Made by a program: the position numbers and the translations under genes
In this document: one piece after another, positions 42,856 to 54,090 of the stretch
Layout of the letters: each line of letters begins with the position of its first letter
How positions within the stretch are numbered: position 1 is the stretch's first letter
Notes under the pieces: model-generated
What the model was told of the DNA's origin: nothing
The model's database searches: none
What the model saw: only the letters and a program-made list of their open reading frames with translations
Source: Microbacterium schleiferi
Lineage (GTDB): Bacteria > Actinomycetota > Actinomycetes > Actinomycetales > Microbacteriaceae
Reading direction: 5' to 3'
Assembly: GCF_020781975.1 (NCBI RefSeq)
Contig: NZ_JAJGNI010000003.1
Coordinates: 124,001-188,000 of the forward strand
Length of the DNA stretch: 64,000 bases

Positions 42856-43752
42856 ATGCCTGCCCACAGTGCCCCCGATGACATCCGCCCCACCGAGACG
42901 ATCGCCGGTGCCCTGTCCGCCGCGACCGACGCTCTGACCGCAGCTGGCATCGGCGATGCTCGCGTGGATGCCGAGTTGCTGCTGGCGCACGTTCTGCGCG
43001 TAGGTCGCGGTGAGTTGCAGGCAGCGGCCCTTCGCGGCGACACGCTGGATGCGGCATCCGACGCGCACTTCCACGGCCTGGTGGCGCGGCGTGCGAGCCG
43101 GGAGCCGCTGCAGCACATCACCGGAACTGCCCCGTTCCGCCATCTCGAGCTGCGGGTCGGGCCGGGAGTGTTCGTGCCGCGTCCGGAGACCGAGACCCTC
43201 GTGCAGATCGCGCTGGATGCGCTGCTCGCGGCGGCGTCACCCTCGCCGATCGCCATCGACCTCGGCACCGGGTCGGGCGCGATCGCTCTCGCACTGGCGA
43301 CCGAGGCTCCGCACGCCCGCGTCTTCGCCGCCGAGAACGCCGTCGATGCCTTCGTGTGGGCAAAAGAGAACTTCGCTCATGTCGGTGCCCAGAACGCCGC
43401 CCTCGCCTTCATCGATCTCGCGCGCGCCTTTCCCGACCTCGACGGGACGGCATCCGTCGTGGTGAGCAATCCGCCCTACGTACCGGATGCCGCGGTGCCA
43501 CGCGATCCCGAGGTCCGCTGGTTCGATCCGCCGACTGCTCTCTACGGCGGAGCAGACGGACTGGATGTCGTCAGGCAGGTCAGTGCGACGGCGCTGCGCC
43601 TTGCGCACCCCGGGGGGATCGTGGCGATCGAGCACGGCGAGAGCCAGGGCGCCGAGATCCGGGATCTGCTGAGTGCTGACGGATGGCGGGCTGCCGCGAC
43701 CCACATGGATCTCACGCGCCGTGACCGGGTCACCACCGCGCTGCATCCGTAA
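42856..43752 (+). CDS. prmC: Peptide chain release factor N5-glutamine methyltransferase
   Basis: Methylates the Gln of the GGQ motif of RF1 and RF2. It has 298 residues. An N-terminal five-helix domain (ELLLAHVLRVGRGEL) and the link RREPLQHITG-type sequence (ASREPLQHITGTAPFRHLELRV) lead to the SAM domain with IDLGTGSGAIALALA and the catalytic NPPY (205-208). It heads the prmC-tsaC-wecA-atp run. Its partner prfA is upstream beyond the inserted block. Confidence 0.95.
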   Translation: MPAHSAPDDIRPTETIAGALSAATDALTAAGIGDARVDAELLLAHVLRVGRGELQAAALRGDTLDAASDAHFHGLVARRASREPLQHITGTAPFRHLELRVGPGVFVPRPETETLVQIALDALLAAASPSPIAIDLGTGSGAIALALATEAPHARVFAAENAVDAFVWAKENFAHVGAQNAALAFIDLARAFPDLDGTASVVVSNPPYVPDAAVPRDPEVRWFDPPTALYGGADGLDVVRQVSATALRLAHPGGIVAIEHGESQGAEIRDLLSADGWRAAATHMDLTRRDRVTTALHP

Positions 43753-43787
43753 CCGCCTCCGCTTCCCGGAACAGCCCGCAGCTTCCG

Positions 43788-43793
43788 TAGACT
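43788..43793 (+). promoter_or_regulatory. -10-like TAGACT before tsaC
   Basis: TAGACT ends 9 nt before the ATG at 43803; the same arrangement as for argS, so a leaderless transcript is predicted. Confidence 0.4.
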
Positions 43794-43802
43794 GAGCAGG
43801 CC

Positions 43803-44513
43803 ATGTCCGACATCTTCGACTGCCGTGACGATGCCCAGCTTCTGCCCGGCATGCGACAGGCGCGCCAAGCGATCGGCCGGGGTGCCCTTGTCGTCATCCC
43901 GACCGACACCGTCTATGGGGTAGCCGCCGACGCGTTCAGCGCTGCCGCCGTGCAGCGGTTGCTGGATGCCAAGGGTCGCACCCGTGAGTCGCCGCCGCCT
44001 GTGCTCGTCGCAGGAACCGCGATGGTTCGCGCCCTCGTGGCTGAACTGCCGGAGCCGGTCGAGCGACTCATCGAGAGGTTCTGGCCCGGGGGACTGACGA
44101 TCGTGCTGCCCGCGCAGCCGTCCTTGACGTGGGACCTGGGCGAGACCCGCGGCACGGTCGCGGTTCGGATGCCCGATCACCGCATCGCTCTCGAACTCAT
44201 TGAAGAGACCGGTCCGCTCGCAGTTTCCAGCGCGAATCTGACGGGTGAAGCGGCAGCCATCGACATCCTCAGCGCCCACCAGATGCTCGGCGACCGCATC
44301 GACGTGTATCTGGACTCGGGGCCGGTCGCCACGGGAGTTCCCTCCACGATCCTCGACGCCACGGGACTTGCCCGTCGCGAGCCCGGCACGGCGCGAATCC
44401 TGCGGGTTGGCGCGGTGACGGCTGATGAGATCCGCGAGGTAATCGGCGACCTGCTCGAGGACCCCGCTGCGCCGCCGGTCGAGACGGATGCCGACGTCAC
44501 CGGATCCGCGTGA
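43803..44513 (+). CDS. tsaC: L-threonylcarbamoyladenylate synthase (YrdC/TsaC/Sua5 family)
   Basis: Makes threonylcarbamoyl-AMP for the t6A37 modification of ANN-decoding tRNAs. It has 236 residues: a YrdC domain with IPTDTVYGVAADA (32-44), FWPGGLTIVLPA, GTVAVRMPDHRIALELIEETGPLAVSSANLTGE and GVPSTILDAT. It lacks the large C-terminal domain of full Sua5. The acidic C-terminal tail is probably disordered. The stop overlaps the wecA GTG by 4 nt. Confidence 0.93.
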   Translation: MSDIFDCRDDAQLLPGMRQARQAIGRGALVVIPTDTVYGVAADAFSAAAVQRLLDAKGRTRESPPPVLVAGTAMVRALVAELPEPVERLIERFWPGGLTIVLPAQPSLTWDLGETRGTVAVRMPDHRIALELIEETGPLAVSSANLTGEAAAIDILSAHQMLGDRIDVYLDSGPVATGVPSTILDATGLARREPGTARILRVGAVTADEIREVIGDLLEDPAAPPVETDADVTGSA

Positions 44514-45667
44514 AGCAATACCTGTTCGTCGTCATCCTGACCGCGACCATCACCCTCGTGTTGGCGTGGGCGGTGTGGCAGTTGAGCATGCGCTACAAGC
44601 TCTATCCCGGCATCCGGGAGCGCGATGTGCACAAGACGCCGACGCCGCGGCTCGGTGGCGTCGCCATGTACATCGGCATCGTCGCCGCGTTTCTGGCCTC
44701 GTCACAGCATCCGTTCTTCTCGATCTTCTGGGCAGACCCCGCTGCGGTGTGGGCGATCCTCGGCGCAACGACGCTCATCGTCCTCGTCGGTGTCGCCGAT
44801 GACATCTGGGACCTCGACTGGATGATCAAACTCGGCGCGCAGTTCGCGGCGGCGGGAATCATCGCCTGGTTCGGCAAGCTGCAGATCCTCTCGCTCCCGA
44901 TCGGCGGGCTGACTGTCGGCTCGAGCTGGATGAGCTTCGTGCTCACGGTCCTGTCGATCGTGATCGTGATGAACGCCGTCAACTTCATCGACGGGCTCGA
45001 CGGGCTCGTCGCCGGTGTCGCCCTCATCGCCAACGGGGTCTTCTTCGCGTACTCGTACCTGCTCGTCCGCGACGCCGGAGCGACCACCTACTTCAACCTC
45101 GCATCCTTCATCGCCGCGGCGCTCATCGGCGCCTGTATCGGGTTCCTGCCGCTGAACTGGACGCCAGCGAAGCTCTTCATGGGAGACAGCGGAGCCCTGA
45201 TGCTAGGCCTGTTGATGGCAGTGTCGGCCATCGCGATCACCGGGCAGATCACCCCGTCACAGCTCGACCCCGACAACTTCGGAAGGTCGCAGCTGCTCGG
45301 TGCGTTCATCCCGATCCTGCTGCCGATCACTATCGTGCTGCTGCCGCTGCTGGATTTCGGTCTCGCGATCATCCGTCGTGTCGGCGCCGGGAAGTCGCCG
45401 TTCTCGCCCGACCGCAAGCACTTGCACCACCGGATGCTCGACATGGGTCACAGCGACCGGACCGCGGTGCTCATCTTCTATGCCTGGACCGCCATCGTTG
45501 GTCTTTCGATGTTGCTGATGTATATCGGAACCGCCTCCGACTGGCCGGGGGAGTACCTTCTCGGCGTCGGATTCGGAGTCGTCGGCGCTATCGCCTGCCT
45601 CGTTGTCACCCTCATGCCCCGGGGGCGCCGCCCCGCCCCCGTCACCACCGCCCAGGAGGCCTCGTGA
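44510..45667 (+). CDS. wecA: Undecaprenyl-phosphate GlcNAc-1-phosphate transferase (WecA/MraY family)
   Basis: Transfers a sugar-1-phosphate to undecaprenyl phosphate at the cytoplasmic face, starting wall teichoic acid, arabinogalactan-like or other surface glycan synthesis. It has 385 residues and about eleven helices. Conserved motifs: KTPTPRLGGVAMY, VGVADDIWDLDW (the DD pair), NAVNFIDGLDGLVAG, FMGDSGALMLG and the late basic SPFSPDRKHLHHRMLDMGHSDR. GTG start overlapping tsaC; the stop overlaps the next GTG. It is a normal member of the actinobacterial pre-atp gene run. Confidence 0.93.
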   Translation: MKQYLFVVILTATITLVLAWAVWQLSMRYKLYPGIRERDVHKTPTPRLGGVAMYIGIVAAFLASSQHPFFSIFWADPAAVWAILGATTLIVLVGVADDIWDLDWMIKLGAQFAAAGIIAWFGKLQILSLPIGGLTVGSSWMSFVLTVLSIVIVMNAVNFIDGLDGLVAGVALIANGVFFAYSYLLVRDAGATTYFNLASFIAAALIGACIGFLPLNWTPAKLFMGDSGALMLGLLMAVSAIAITGQITPSQLDPDNFGRSQLLGAFIPILLPITIVLLPLLDFGLAIIRRVGAGKSPFSPDRKHLHHRMLDMGHSDRTAVLIFYAWTAIVGLSMLLMYIGTASDWPGEYLLGVGFGVVGAIACLVVTLMPRGRRPAPVTTAQEAS

Positions 45668-46131
45668 GCACCGTGTCAAGCACCCCGATCCTGCGTACCA
45701 CGGTGATCTGGTCGGCAATTGTGACTGGCGCACTCGCCGTGGTCGGTGCCCTCGTCGGCTACCTCGTCGCCGGCGAGTCCGGGCTCTGGAGTGCGCTGCT
45801 CGGCGTGCTGCTGGCAGCGGTGTTCCTCGGGATCACGAGCGTCAGCATCCTCATCGCCAACCGGTGGTTCGGAACCGACCTTTACGTTCCGATCTTCTTC
45901 GGCATCGTGCTGGGCGGCTGGCTGCTGAAATTCATCGTGTTCCTGGTCGTGCTGTTCGTGGTGCGCGACCAGCCGTGGGTGAACTCGCTCGTGTTCTTCC
46001 TTGCCATCGTCGCGGGGATTCTCGCTTCGCTCGCCGTCGACGTCATCGTGCTCACCCGAATGCGGTTGCCCTACGCGAGCGACACGAAACTGCCGACCGC
46101 AGACCCCGACGACACCTCCGTAAGGGAGTGA
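45664..46131 (+). CDS. AtpI-like small membrane protein upstream of atpB
   Basis: A 155-residue protein with four hydrophobic segments (TTVIWSAIVTGALAVVGALVGYLVA; LWSALLGVLLAAVFLGITSVSILIAN; PIFFGIVLGGWLLKFIVFLVVLFVV; LVFFLAIVAGILASLAVDVIVL). Position between wecA and atpB and the size fit the poorly conserved ATP-synthase-assembly protein I. The identification rests mostly on context. The C-terminal tail is acidic. GTG start coupled to wecA. Confidence 0.7.
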   Translation: MSTVSSTPILRTTVIWSAIVTGALAVVGALVGYLVAGESGLWSALLGVLLAAVFLGITSVSILIANRWFGTDLYVPIFFGIVLGGWLLKFIVFLVVLFVVRDQPWVNSLVFFLAIVAGILASLAVDVIVLTRMRLPYASDTKLPTADPDDTSVRE

Positions 46132-46296
46132 CGCGGCGCCGAGACCCCTCCGGGTTTGCTAATGTGGTCTTGCGCCCGCCCGTTCGCCTGACGAGCGCTG
46201 CCGGGATCGCCAACTCATCGCCCATCGTCGCAACGGCTTATCCCCGGTGCCCCGAAGCTGGAGCCAGCGCTGTTTACTCAAGCTGCGAGCCTTATC
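46132..46296 (+). promoter_or_regulatory. 165-nt gap before atpB, probable atp operon promoter region
   Basis: TTTGCTAATGTGG (about 46154-46166) contains a TAATGT-like -10 in an otherwise GC-rich gap and is the best promoter candidate for the ATP synthase genes. No hairpin terminator for the preceding gene is evident. Confidence 0.35.
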
Positions 46297-47088
46297 GTGT
46301 CCACTGCCGAAGATGGCGGGGGTTTCCACGGCCCGTCCGTCGATGAGTTCTTCCCGGAGCCGATCTTCCATCTGTTCGGGATCGAGGCGCTCGCCGTCAC
46401 CCGCATCAACCTGATTCAGTTCGCTGCGACGATCGCCATCGTCCTGATCTTCTGGCTCGGCACGCGCCGGATGCGGGTGGTTCCCGGCCGGTTCCAGAGC
46501 CTCGTCGAGATGGGCCTGGACTTCGTGCGCGTCAACATCGCCGAAGACCTGCTGGGCAAGAAGGACGGCCAACGGTTCCTGCCGATCCTCACGACGATGT
46601 TCTTCATGATCCTCTTTATGAACATCACGGGGATCATCCCGTTCATGAACATCGCCGGCACCAGCGTCATCGCCGTGCCCTTGGTGCTCGCGATCATCAG
46701 CTACGTGACGTTCATCTACGCCGGTATCCGCAAGAGCCCGAAGAACTTCTTCAAGAACTCGCTGTTCCCCTCGGGTGTTCCGTGGCCGATCTACATCATC
46801 GTCACCCCGATCGAGCTGATTTCGACCTTCATCATCCGTCCGGTGACGCTGACTCTCCGTCTGCTTATGAACATGATGGTCGGTCACCTCCTGCTCGTCC
46901 TCTTCTTCGCGGCTACCCAGTTCTTCCTCTTCGACCTCGGTGGCTGGTGGTCGGCTCTGGCAGCCGGCAGCCTCGCCTTCGGGTTCGTCTTCACTCTGTT
47001 CGAAATCCTGGTGGCCGTCCTCCAGGCCTATGTCTTCGCCCTCCTCACCGCGGTCTACATCCAGCTCGCGGTGGCGGAAGAGCACTAA
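46297..47088 (+). CDS. atpB: ATP synthase Fo subunit a
   Basis: Forms the proton half-channels facing the c-ring. It has 263 residues and about six helices. The essential Arg lies in VTLTLRLLMNMMVGHLLL, and the C-terminal LFEILVAVLQAYVFALLTAVYIQLAVAEEH is standard. The GTG at 46297 has no good ribosome-binding site, and the frame stays open upstream (LFTQAASLI), so an earlier non-ATG start is possible. Confidence 0.95.
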   Translation: MSTAEDGGGFHGPSVDEFFPEPIFHLFGIEALAVTRINLIQFAATIAIVLIFWLGTRRMRVVPGRFQSLVEMGLDFVRVNIAEDLLGKKDGQRFLPILTTMFFMILFMNITGIIPFMNIAGTSVIAVPLVLAIISYVTFIYAGIRKSPKNFFKNSLFPSGVPWPIYIIVTPIELISTFIIRPVTLTLRLLMNMMVGHLLLVLFFAATQFFLFDLGGWWSALAAGSLAFGFVFTLFEILVAVLQAYVFALLTAVYIQLAVAEEH

Positions 47089-47364
<276 letters not shown>

Positions 47365-47393
47365 TCCGACTCACCCAGCCTTAAGGAGACAGG

Positions 47394-47948
47394 ATGCTCA
47401 CGGCTCTTGTCACGTACGCCGCCGAAGAGGGGGCTGCGCACAACCCGCTCATCCCGGCGTGGTACGACATCATCTGGTCGTCGGTGTGCTTCATCGTCAT
47501 CCTCGTGCTGTTCTGGCTGTACGCTCTGCCGCGGATGAAAAAGCTGCTCGACGAGCGTTCTGCGGCGATCGAAGGCAACATCGCGAAGGCCGACGAGGCC
47601 CAGCGCAAGGCTGAGGCCGCCCTCGAGGAGTACACCGCGCAGCTGGCTGATGCCCGCCGCGAGGCTGGTGAAATCCGCGACGCCGCTCGCGAGGACGGCA
47701 AGAAGATCGTCGCCGAGGCCAAGGAGAGCGCGTCTGCCGAGGCCGCGCGCCTGACGGCTGCCGCGCACGCTCAGATCGACGCCGAGCGCCAGACCGCGTT
47801 CGTGTCGCTGCGCGGCGAAGTTGGCACCCTGGCCCTCGACCTCGCCGGCGGTGTGATCGGTGAGACCCTGTCGGACGACGCTAAGGCCAAGGCCGTCGTC
47901 GACCGCTTCCTCGCCGATCTCGAGGCATCCGAGACGGCGGCGAAGTAA
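47394..47948 (+). CDS. atpF: ATP synthase Fo subunit b
   Basis: The peripheral stalk. It has 184 residues: a short N-terminal tail, one membrane helix (IIWSSVCFIVILVLFWLYALPRM, about 23-46), then a long charged coiled coil (LLDERSAAIEGNIAKADEAQRKAEAALEEY onward) reaching to F1. AAGGAGA lies before the ATG. The TAA stop shares its last base with the atpH ATG. Confidence 0.95.
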   Translation: MLTALVTYAAEEGAAHNPLIPAWYDIIWSSVCFIVILVLFWLYALPRMKKLLDERSAAIEGNIAKADEAQRKAEAALEEYTAQLADARREAGEIRDAAREDGKKIVAEAKESASAEAARLTAAAHAQIDAERQTAFVSLRGEVGTLALDLAGGVIGETLSDDAKAKAVVDRFLADLEASETAAK

Positions 47949-48736
47949 TGGGTAGCGCGACGAATCAGGCGCTCGCGGAAACGACCGCGGCGCTGGCTGC
48001 GGCTCGTAGCGTCGACCTGACCGTCGCCCGCGAGCTGTTCGTCGCCGCGCGTGAGCTCGGCCAGACCTCGCAGCTCAGCGGCGCGCTCGCCGATTCAGCG
48101 GCGGCGCCCGCCGCCCGCGCGAAGGTGATCACCGATGTCTTCGGGCCGTCGATGGCTCCGGCGACAGTCGGTCTGCTCACCAACGCCGTCCAGCAGCGGT
48201 GGTCGTCGGCATCCGATCTCATCGATGGGATCGAAGAACTCGCCGTTCGCGCCGCGACCTTTGCGTCCGATGCTGACGTCGAGTCCGAGCTGTTCGAGTT
48301 CTCCCGCACGGTCGCGGCGAACCCCGAACTCGAACTCGCGCTCGGGAGCCGCCTCGGCGATGCGTCAGCGAAGGGAGACCTCGTTGCGAAGCTCCTGAAC
48401 GGACGCGCGAGCGAGGCGACGGTCCTCGTCGCATCATCGCTCGTGCAGCAGCCGCGTGAGCGCCGCGTGCGCCAGCTGCTGTCGCGGGCGATCCGCATCG
48501 TCGCAGACGAACGGGGGCGCGCCGTCGCCACGGTCACCGCGGCTGCACCACTGAGTGCGGAGCAGGTGACGCGCCTGACCGAGCTGCTCAGCCGTCGCTA
48601 CGGCACCAAGATCTCCCTGAACACCGTGATCGACCCGACGGTCGTGGGCGGGCTGCGCGTGCAGATCGCCGATGACGTCATCGACATGAGTGTTTCCTCC
48701 CGGCTCGCCGACCTCCGTCAGCGACTGGCCGGCTAA
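47948..48736 (+). CDS. atpH: ATP synthase F1 subunit delta
   Basis: Connects F1 to the b dimer. It has 262 residues, longer than E. coli delta (about 177), as usual in actinobacteria: an N-terminal helical domain (SVDLTVARELFVAARELGQTSQLSGALADS) and the C-terminal OSCP signature region (VTRLTELLSRRYGTKISLNTVIDPTVVGGLRVQIADDVIDMSV). Translation is coupled to atpF by a 1-nt overlap. Confidence 0.94.
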   Translation: MGSATNQALAETTAALAAARSVDLTVARELFVAARELGQTSQLSGALADSAAAPAARAKVITDVFGPSMAPATVGLLTNAVQQRWSSASDLIDGIEELAVRAATFASDADVESELFEFSRTVAANPELELALGSRLGDASAKGDLVAKLLNGRASEATVLVASSLVQQPRERRVRQLLSRAIRIVADERGRAVATVTAAAPLSAEQVTRLTELLSRRYGTKISLNTVIDPTVVGGLRVQIADDVIDMSVSSRLADLRQRLAG

Positions 48737-48760
48737 CGACACCGCCGACAGGCGCAGACT

Positions 48761-48784
48761 TCGGGTCCGACGCACGGAACCCGA
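48761..48784 (+). other. Hairpin in the atpH-atpA gap
   Basis: TCGGGT (48761-48766) and ACCCGA (48779-48784), with inner CCG/CGG, form a stem in the 72-nt gap. No T-tract. It may set relative expression of Fo and F1 genes. Confidence 0.4.
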
Positions 48785-48808
48785 GAAGGACCTTAACGAA
48801 GGAAGACC

Positions 48809-50446
48809 ATGGCAGAACTCTCCATCAGCCCCGACGTCATCCGTGACGCGCTGAAAGACTTCGTCGCGGCCTACGAGCCCTCCGGGGCAGCGGCCAACGA
48901 GGTCGGCACCGTCATCGACGCCGCCGACGGCATCGCCCATGTCGAGGGTCTCCCCGGCGTCATGGCCAACGAGCTGGTGACCTTCGCCGACGGCACGCAG
49001 GGCCTGGCCCTGAACCTCGACGAGCACGAGATCGGTGTCGTCGTCCTCGGCGACTTCGCCGGCATCGAGGCGGGTCAGCAGGTCACGCGTACCGGCGAGG
49101 TGCTCTCGGTTCCCGTCGGCGACGGCTACCTCGGCCGCGTCGTCGACCCGCTCGGCAACCCGATCGATGGTCTCGGCGAGGTGGCCACGGAAGGCCGCCG
49201 TGCCCTCGAACTGCAGGCGCCGGGCGTCATGCAGCGCAAGAGCGTGCACGAGCCCATGCAGACCGGTATCAAGGCGATCGACGCGATGATCCCGGTCGGC
49301 CGCGGCCAGCGTCAGCTCATCATCGGTGACCGCCAGACCGGTAAGACGGCGATCGCTATCGACACGATCATCAACCAGAAGGACAACTGGGCCTCCGGGG
49401 ATCCGACCAAGCAGGTGCGCTGCATCTACGTCGCCATCGGTCAGAAGGGTTCGACGATCGCATCCGTCAAGGGCGCGCTTGAGGATGCCGGTGCCATGGA
49501 GTACACGACGATCGTCGCGGCTCCCGCATCGGACCCCGCCGGCTTCAAGTACCTGGCTCCCTACACCGGTTCGGCTATCGGTCAGCACTGGATGTACGGC
49601 GGCAAGCACGTCCTGATCATCTTCGATGACCTGTCGAAGCAGGCTGAGGCCTACCGTGCCGTGTCGCTGCTGCTGCGCCGCCCGCCGGGCCGCGAGGCGT
49701 ACCCCGGCGACGTCTTCTACCTGCACTCGCGTCTGCTCGAGCGTTGCGCGAAGCTCTCGGACGAGCTGGGCGCGGGCTCGATGACGGGTCTGCCCATCAT
49801 CGAGACCAAGGCTAACGACGTCTCGGCCTACATCCCGACCAACGTGATCTCGATCACGGACGGCCAGATCTTCCTGCAGTCCGACCTGTTCAACGCGAAC
49901 CAGCGTCCCGCGGTCGACGTGGGTATCTCGGTTTCGCGCGTGGGTGGTGACGCCCAGGTGAAGTCGATCAAGAAGGTCTCGGGAACGCTCAAGCTCGAGC
50001 TCGCTCAGTACCGCTCGCTCGAGGCATTCGCCATGTTCGCGAGCGACCTGGATGCGGCATCCCGCCGACAGCTGGCCCGCGGTGCGCGCCTGACCGAGCT
50101 GCTCAAGCAGCCGCAGTACTCGCCGTACCCGGTGGAAGAGCAGGTCGTCTCGATCTGGGCAGGCACCAACGGCAAGCTCGACACGATCGAGGTCGAGGAT
50201 GTGCTGCCCTTCGAGCGCGAGCTGCTGGACTTCCTGCGCCGCAACACGACGATCCTCGACCGTCTTCGCGAGACCAACGTGCTGGATGACGACACCGTCG
50301 CCGAGCTCGAGAAGGTCGTCGACGACTTCGTGCTGGAGTTCCGCTCCGGCAAGGGTCAGGCGATCTCCAAGCCCGGCCACGAAGAGGTCGGCGCCGCGCA
50401 GGCCGAGGACGTCAACCAGGAGAAGATCGTCAAGGGCCGCCACTAA
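48809..50446 (+). CDS. atpA: ATP synthase F1 subunit alpha
   Basis: The non-catalytic nucleotide-binding subunit. It has 545 residues. The beta-barrel crown, Walker A GDRQTGKT (173-180), [35 protein letters not shown] (the alpha signature), and the arginine finger region ISVSRVGG are intact. A C-terminal extension after [12 protein letters not shown] (about 35 residues, charged) is typical of actinobacteria. GAAGGAAGACC precedes the ATG. Confidence 0.97.
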   Translation: MAELSISPDVIRDALKDFVAAYEPSGAAANEVGTVIDAADGIAHVEGLPGVMANELVTFADGTQGLALNLDEHEIGVVVLGDFAGIEAGQQVTRTGEVLSVPVGDGYLGRVVDPLGNPIDGLGEVATEGRRALELQAPGVMQRKSVHEPMQTGIKAIDAMIPVGRGQRQLIIGDRQTGKTAIAIDTIINQKDNWASGDPTKQVRCIYVAIGQKGSTIASVKGALEDAGAMEYTTIVAAPASDPAGFKYLAPYTGSAIGQHWMYGGKHVLIIFDDLSKQAEAYRAVSLLLRRPPGREAYPGDVFYLHSRLLERCAKLSDELGAGSMTGLPIIETKANDVSAYIPTNVISITDGQIFLQSDLFNANQRPAVDVGISVSRVGGDAQVKSIKKVSGTLKLELAQYRSLEAFAMFASDLDAASRRQLARGARLTELLKQPQYSPYPVEEQVVSIWAGTNGKLDTIEVEDVLPFERELLDFLRRNTTILDRLRETNVLDDDTVAELEKVVDDFVLEFRSGKGQAISKPGHEEVGAAQAEDVNQEKIVKGRH

Positions 50447-50468
50447 GGGCGCGCGAGGGCGATAAACC

Positions 50469-52837
<2,369 letters not shown>

Positions 52838-52839
52838 TC

Positions 52840-53100
52840 ATGCCGCTGCACGTCAGCCTCGTCTCCGCCGACGCCGAAGTGTGGTCGGGGGAGGCATCCC
52901 TCGTCGTCGCGAAGACCGTCGAGGGTGAGATCGGCTTCATGGCGGGTCACGAGCCGGTGCTCGCGATCCTCGCCGAGGGCCAGGTGCGCATCACGAAGGA
53001 TGACGGCAGCAAGGTCGTCGCGAACGCTCAGGACGGCTTCCTCTCCATCGAGAGCGATGTCGTCACGATCGTGGCCGGCAACGCTGCTCTCGTCGCCTGA
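52840..53100 (+). CDS. atpC: ATP synthase F1 subunit epsilon
   Basis: An 86-residue subunit containing only the N-terminal beta-sandwich (LHVSLVSADAEVWSGEASLVVAKTVEGEIGFMAGHEPVLAIL). The inhibitory C-terminal helical hairpin of longer epsilons (about 130 residues) is absent, so epsilon-type ratchet inhibition is not expected. The ATG is 2 nt after atpD. Last gene of the operon. Confidence 0.94.
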   Translation: MPLHVSLVSADAEVWSGEASLVVAKTVEGEIGFMAGHEPVLAILAEGQVRITKDDGSKVVANAQDGFLSIESDVVTIVAGNAALVA

Positions 53101-53152
53101 CATCAGCATCCGCCCGGCGTAGGCCTCGGCCGCGTTGAACGGGCGTAGGAAG

Positions 53153-53202
53153 AATCGCCGAGGTAGGACGAATGCATCGTCATCCGTCCTACCTCGGCGA
53201 TT
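53153..53202 (+). terminator. Terminator-like hairpin at the end of the atp operon
   Basis: Perfect 18-bp arms AATCGCCGAGGTAGGACG (53153-53170) and CGTCCTACCTCGGCGATT (53185-53202) with a 14-nt loop, followed by the pyrimidine-rich TTCGCCTTTCTC. Probably the operon terminator, although yaaA starts only 26 nt later and the arms are symmetrical enough to act on both strands. Confidence 0.75.
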
Positions 53203-53227
53203 TCGCCTTTCTCGGTGAGGAGATGCG

Positions 53228-53980
53228 GTGCTGATCCTGCTGCCTCCCTCGGAGACGAAGCGACCAGGCGGAGAGGGTGCGCCGTGGGATGCATCCCGTC
53301 TGGCGTTTTCTGAACTCACGCCGATCCGCGAGTCGGTGATCGACGCGCTGGTGCGGCTGAGCGATGACCCGGATGCCGCAGCCAAGGTCCTGAAGCTCGG
53401 GCCGAAGCAGCGCGGCGAGATCGAAACGAACCGGTCGCTGCGCACCTCCCCGACGATGCCGGCGATCGACAGGTACACGGGAGTGCTTTTCGACGCTCTG
53501 GATGCCTCGAGTCTCGACTCGTCTGCCAGGCGCTGGCTCGGCGACCATGTCGTGATCCATTCCGCGCCTTTCGGCCTGGTCGGTGCTCTGGACCCCATTC
53601 CGTCCTACCGGCTGGGTGCGGGCATCAGTCTTCCCGGCCTCGCCTCGCAGCGGCGCCTCTGGGCCGGTCCCGTCGCGGCAGCGCTCGCCCGTGACACCCG
53701 CGGGTTTGTGCTCGACCTGAGGTCCGAGGCCTACGTTGCGCTCGGGGCTGCACCGGTCGGGCGGAGCGCCTACGTGCGAGTCCTGACGCGGGCTCCGGAC
53801 GGGCAGACGCGAGCGCTCAATCACTTCAACAAAGCCGCTAAGGGCCGGCTCACCCGCGCTCTCGCGGAGTCCAGCGCCGACCTCGCGGACACAGCGCAGT
53901 TCGTGAGATGGGCGAGCGACGCCGGGTTCGAGACGGCCCCCGACGGCGACGTCATGACGCTCATCTTGCCCCCACGCTGA
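53228..53980 (+). CDS. yaaA: YaaA-family (DUF328) peroxide-stress protein
   Basis: A 250-residue protein starting MLILLPPSETKRPGG, the YaaA N-terminal signature, with later RYTGVLFDALD, IHSAPFGLVGALDPIPSYRL and NHFNKAAKGRLTRAL. In E. coli YaaA lowers intracellular free iron under H2O2 and binds DNA; the same role here is family inference. GAGGAG stands 5 nt before the GTG. It may be read partly through the preceding terminator. Confidence 0.9.
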   Translation: MLILLPPSETKRPGGEGAPWDASRLAFSELTPIRESVIDALVRLSDDPDAAAKVLKLGPKQRGEIETNRSLRTSPTMPAIDRYTGVLFDALDASSLDSSARRWLGDHVVIHSAPFGLVGALDPIPSYRLGAGISLPGLASQRRLWAGPVAAALARDTRGFVLDLRSEAYVALGAAPVGRSAYVRVLTRAPDGQTRALNHFNKAAKGRLTRALAESSADLADTAQFVRWASDAGFETAPDGDVMTLILPPR

Positions 53981-54090
53981 GAATCTACTGACAGCTACGC
54001 TCAAGGATCGCTAGCATGTGGTGCAGCGGGCGAGTGCCCCGTCGCGCACCGGCTCGAGGTGCGAGTCCTGACCGTTCGGGAGGAACGTTC

